Below, piece after piece: positions 61,777 through 64,000 of a stretch of DNA of 64,000 nucleotides. The notes under the pieces were generated by a model. The model had not been told where the DNA came from, did not search any database, and saw nothing but the letters and a program-made list of their open reading frames with translations. The translations under genes were made by a program, and so were the position numbers. The DNA is from an uncultured Lentisphaeria bacterium. GTDB lineage: Bacteria; Verrucomicrobiota; Lentisphaeria; Victivallales; Victivallaceae. The DNA lies in contig CASFVA010000051.1 in assembly GCA_949298075.1 (NCBI GenBank), forward strand, positions 41,748 to 105,747, given 5' to 3'. Position 1 is the stretch's first letter, and each line of letters opens with the position of its first letter.

Positions 61777-63126
61777 TTACAGCACGGTATTGGCCTGACT
61801 GCATGCTTGAAAATAATAGGCGCTGCGTTTGGGCTGCCGTTTCCCCGTATTGTAGTCGACTCTGAACAAACCGAAACGCGGCGCATACCCCTCGGCTCAT
61901 TCAAAGTTGTCCGCGAAACTCCAGACAAAAATTCCACGGACCGGAATACCTTCGGCAGCGGCGTGCTGTAAATGAGTCAGAACATTGCGCATGAACATCA
62001 GTCTGGCAGTATCCTCAATTGTCCCCTGCCGGTTAATCTCATCCCGACCTGGACAGCCTGACTCGGAAATGTAAAGTGGAGTATCACCCCAAAGCTCGTG
62101 ATAAAAACGCGGTCCCCAGTAAGCGGCCTCGGGAGTGATCTTCAACCAGTTCAACCTGATGAATGGGTGATCCGGTTCCACTCCGATCAACCGGAACCCA
62201 TCGGACGAACTGCTGTCTGCAACAGCATAAACCCCATCATAAATGTTGCATCCCTGCAGGTCGACCTGAGCCGTAATGATATTGCGCTCCTCGTCTGATA
62301 TTTCCGGAACGTCGCGCCCGATTTCCCGACGCCATGACTCCGGGTACTCTCCCTCACGAATTAATGTCGTGATCGGGCCGTTGAGATGACGGAACGCGGC
62401 CCGGGCAGCGGCAATGTTCTCAGCAGTGGCATAGACCGGGATCACAGGGCGAATGTTTTCAGCAAATCCGACCTTGATTTTCCGCCTGGCCGCAGAACGC
62501 AACCCCTGAACTGCCCAGCCATGGGCCAGACAACCGTTCAGCACAATTTTCTCCACGTCCCTCCGTGCGAGCTGCATGCCGGGAGCGTGCACACCAAACT
62601 CATATCCCTGACGACAGAAGCTGTATATTTCATTGACCGTAAAAAAATTGGTCACCCGATCGGAGAAATGTTCCGCAACCAATACAGCAAAATCACCAAG
62701 CCGGCGGGCAGTATCCCGATTACGCCACCCTCCCCGTTCGGCCAAAGCCTGGGGAAGATCCCAATGAAACAACGTTACCCATGGCTGAATGCCATTCGCC
62801 AGCAAATCATCAATTAAATGATCATAATATGCCAGTCCGGCAGAATTGATCCTGCCATACCCGTCAGGCAGAATGCGCGGCCATGAGAGGGAAAAGCGAT
62901 ATGCCTGACACCCGAATTGTTGCATCAGCTGGCAATCCTCATGATAGTGATGATACTGGTCGGCACCGATTTCCGGCGAATCGCCGCCGGAAATGCGTCT
63001 CGGTTCAGCACAAAAGCGTGTTCAAATGCTTTCCCCGGCGCCATCAGCGCACGGATAGCCTTCGATTTGAAAAGCCGCTGAAGCTGTACCCCAGATAAAA
63101 TGGTCGGGAAAATTCAAAATATGCAT
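61777..63126 (-). pseudogene. GH1 beta-glucosidase gene with two in-frame TGA codons
   Basis: One frame of 450 codons reads as a full-length GH1 enzyme: MHILNFPDHFIWGTASAAF at the start, the acid/base glutamate in FTVNEIYSF, the nucleophile in YISESGCPG, and [19 protein letters not shown] near the end. It is broken by TGA at codon 35 (63022-63024) and codon 410 (61897-61899). Each TGA sits where GH1 has a conserved tryptophan: GESI-W and DNFE-W. All other tryptophans in the frame are TGG. Only codons 68-409 appear as an uninterrupted frame with an ATG. GGAG lies 7 nt before the ATG at 63126. Either a recent pseudogene or a case of UGA readthrough as tryptophan. Confidence 0.85.
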
Positions 63127-63208
63127 AATCATTCTCCAAAAAAACAAGAACACATCTCCGAGTCGACCGTCTCATTTTGGCCTGCTCATGTAAACCGGGA
63201 TTGCATTT

Positions 63209-63270
63209 AAAAACTCCCGCCATTCGGAGCCGCGGAAGGGCGATAAACCGCGGAATCCGGATGACGGGAG
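63209..63270 (-). terminator. Rho-independent terminator of the GGTV-repeat gene
   Basis: On the minus strand the arms CTCCCGTCATCCGGATTCCGCGG in two parts (63270-63248) and its near-complement ending GGCGGGAG (63235-63214) form an imperfect stem of about 20 bp followed by five T (63213-63209). Confidence 0.8.
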
Positions 63271-63291
63271 AGATTCAAATCAACCGCGTGA

Positions 63292-64000
63292 CTATCCGGC
63301 GATTTTGCCAAATTTGAGGGTGTTGTCCTCGGTGTAGAGCCGATAGCCGTCAAAGACCGTGCCGGTGCCGGCCAGCGCCGCGCCGTTGAGTTCAAGCGCG
63401 ATGCCATCAGCGGCTCCGTCAAGATAGAGCGTATAGCCCGCCGCCGCCGTGAAATCGGTGGCATCGCCTCCGAGCAGCAGCGACCACTCCGCGGTGTTGC
63501 CGGAGGAGGCCTCCAGCGCCACCGTGTCCCCGGCCAGCTCGGCGTCGGCCCAGTTCAGCATCGCCGCCGCTCCGCTGTTGCCCGAGAGGTCAAACACCCA
63601 GTTCGCCTTGTCCACAACCGCGCCTTCGAACACCGCGGTGCTCGCGCCGGTGAACGTGATGGAATCAAAAGCGTTGATGGTGCCCGAGAAGGTGCCGCTG
63701 TAGTCCGATAAGAACAGCAGCGAGGCGCCCGCCTCTTCGCCGTTGGCGCCGAGGTAACCCGCGCCCGAGACCCGGGTGCTGAAGCTGGCGTTTTCGGAGA
63801 ACGTCACCGTCGCGGTGCCTTTCAGCCTGTCCCCGTCCACCTGGCCGCGGGCGAAAATGCGGTCCACGGTGCCGCCGGTCACGGTGATGTTGACGTTGCC
63901 GTTGACCACCGAAGTGGCAGTGGCATGAGCCTTGGCGTGCGCGCCGCCGCCGTAGATGTTCGCGACCGTGCCGCCGGTCACGGAGATGTTCACGTCGCCG
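63292..64000 (-). CDS. C-terminal part of GGTV-repeat surface protein (cut by window edge)
   Basis: At least 235 residues; the frame stays open to the window edge, so the true start is outside. Two copies of a repeat VNI(S/T)VTGGTV(A/D)(N/R)I(Y/F) are visible, with near-identical nucleotide repeats, then a glycine/alanine/threonine-rich beta region and the end GYRLYTEDNTLKFGKIAG. This is a beta-helix-type secreted or adhesin-like protein such as those amplified in Victivallis-like genomes. Its G+C content is visibly higher than that of its neighbours. No autotransporter barrel is present at this end. Confidence 0.7.
   Translation of the reverse strand, partial: GDVNISVTGGTVANIYGGGAHAKAHATATSVVNGNVNITVTGGTVDRIFARGQVDGDRLKGTATVTFSENASFSTRVSGAGYLGANGEEAGASLLFLSDYSGTFSGTINAFDSITFTGASTAVFEGAVVDKANWVFDLSGNSGAAAMLNWADAELAGDTVALEASSGNTAEWSLLLGGDATDFTAAAGYTLYLDGAADGIALELNGAALAGTGTVFDGYRLYTEDNTLKFGKIAG

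Noticed and set aside
61897..63024. Selenocysteine decoding of the two TGA codons in the GH1 gene
   Set aside because: Both positions are conserved tryptophans, not cysteines, and no hairpin like a SECIS element follows either TGA.
1..64000. CRISPR arrays, insertion sequences, prophage genes and rRNA
   Set aside because: Searched by eye for regularly spaced repeats, transposase motifs, integrase motifs and rRNA signatures; none found.

Overview
The window looks like chromosome from a Lentisphaerae/Victivallales-type bacterium of the Planctomycetes-Verrucomicrobia-Chlamydiae group. Evidence is the DUF1549/DUF1553 + DUF1501 + PPC gene set typical of that superphylum, a pilin-like protein with the [16 protein letters not shown] leader and an H-x9-D-G motif, a GGTV-repeat surface protein at the right edge, and many carbohydrate-degrading enzymes. 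This placement is inference from gene content; there is no rRNA here.

Layout. 1-790 holds no recognisable gene. 791-3482 (minus) is a PTS-EIIA/CBS protein followed by an ArsB/NhaD-type permease. 3656-8124 (minus) is a five-gene uronate operon (SDR, RraA-like, zinc alcohol dehydrogenase, KduD-like SDR, GH105 hydrolase) closed by a strong terminator. 8643-10531 (plus) has an MBL hydrolase and an EamA-type transporter. Two identical tRNA-Gly(GCC) genes follow, then rnr, hflX and a 1262-residue coiled-coil/TPR protein (minus), divergent from panB and a DUF3313-like lipoprotein. 19832-21696 encodes DUF2157 and GDYXXLXY membrane proteins. 21922-28148 is the DUF1553-DUF1501-PPC-RidA operon. 28533-28659 is an unannotated small-RNA candidate, followed by a stand-alone 5'-3' exonuclease and an aldo/keto reductase.

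30907-48729 is almost entirely minus-strand and dense: an ECF sigma/anti-sigma/Spy-like cassette, a Nudix-M50-Nif3-like-queA-rhomboid run, a four-gene pseudopilin cassette with its own promoter, and the hom-lysC-proS-hypothetical-nifU-prfB operon. 48891-51908 carries tsaC divergent from a DnaQ-like exonuclease, a SirB1-like protein and hisB.

52063-61649 (minus) is a carbohydrate cluster: GntR/FCD regulator, pilin-like protein, a secreted LamG-like protein, a BNR/sialidase-like enzyme carrying the same LamG-like domain, an N-acetylneuraminate-lyase-family aldolase, an SSS symporter, a HEAT-type lipoprotein and a GH127-like glycosidase. Upstream lies a GH1 beta-glucosidase gene interrupted by two in-frame TGA codons, both exactly at conserved tryptophans. 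The window ends inside a GGTV-repeat protein with a clear terminator.

The least expected signals are (1) the roughly 93-nt RNA at 28567-28659 with three CUCCU (anti-Shine-Dalgarno) motifs spaced exactly 16 nt apart in the loop of a long terminator-like stem, (2) the double Trp-to-TGA GH1 gene, and (3) a shared TTGCATGCAA palindrome in the gntR promoter and at the start of the next gene.
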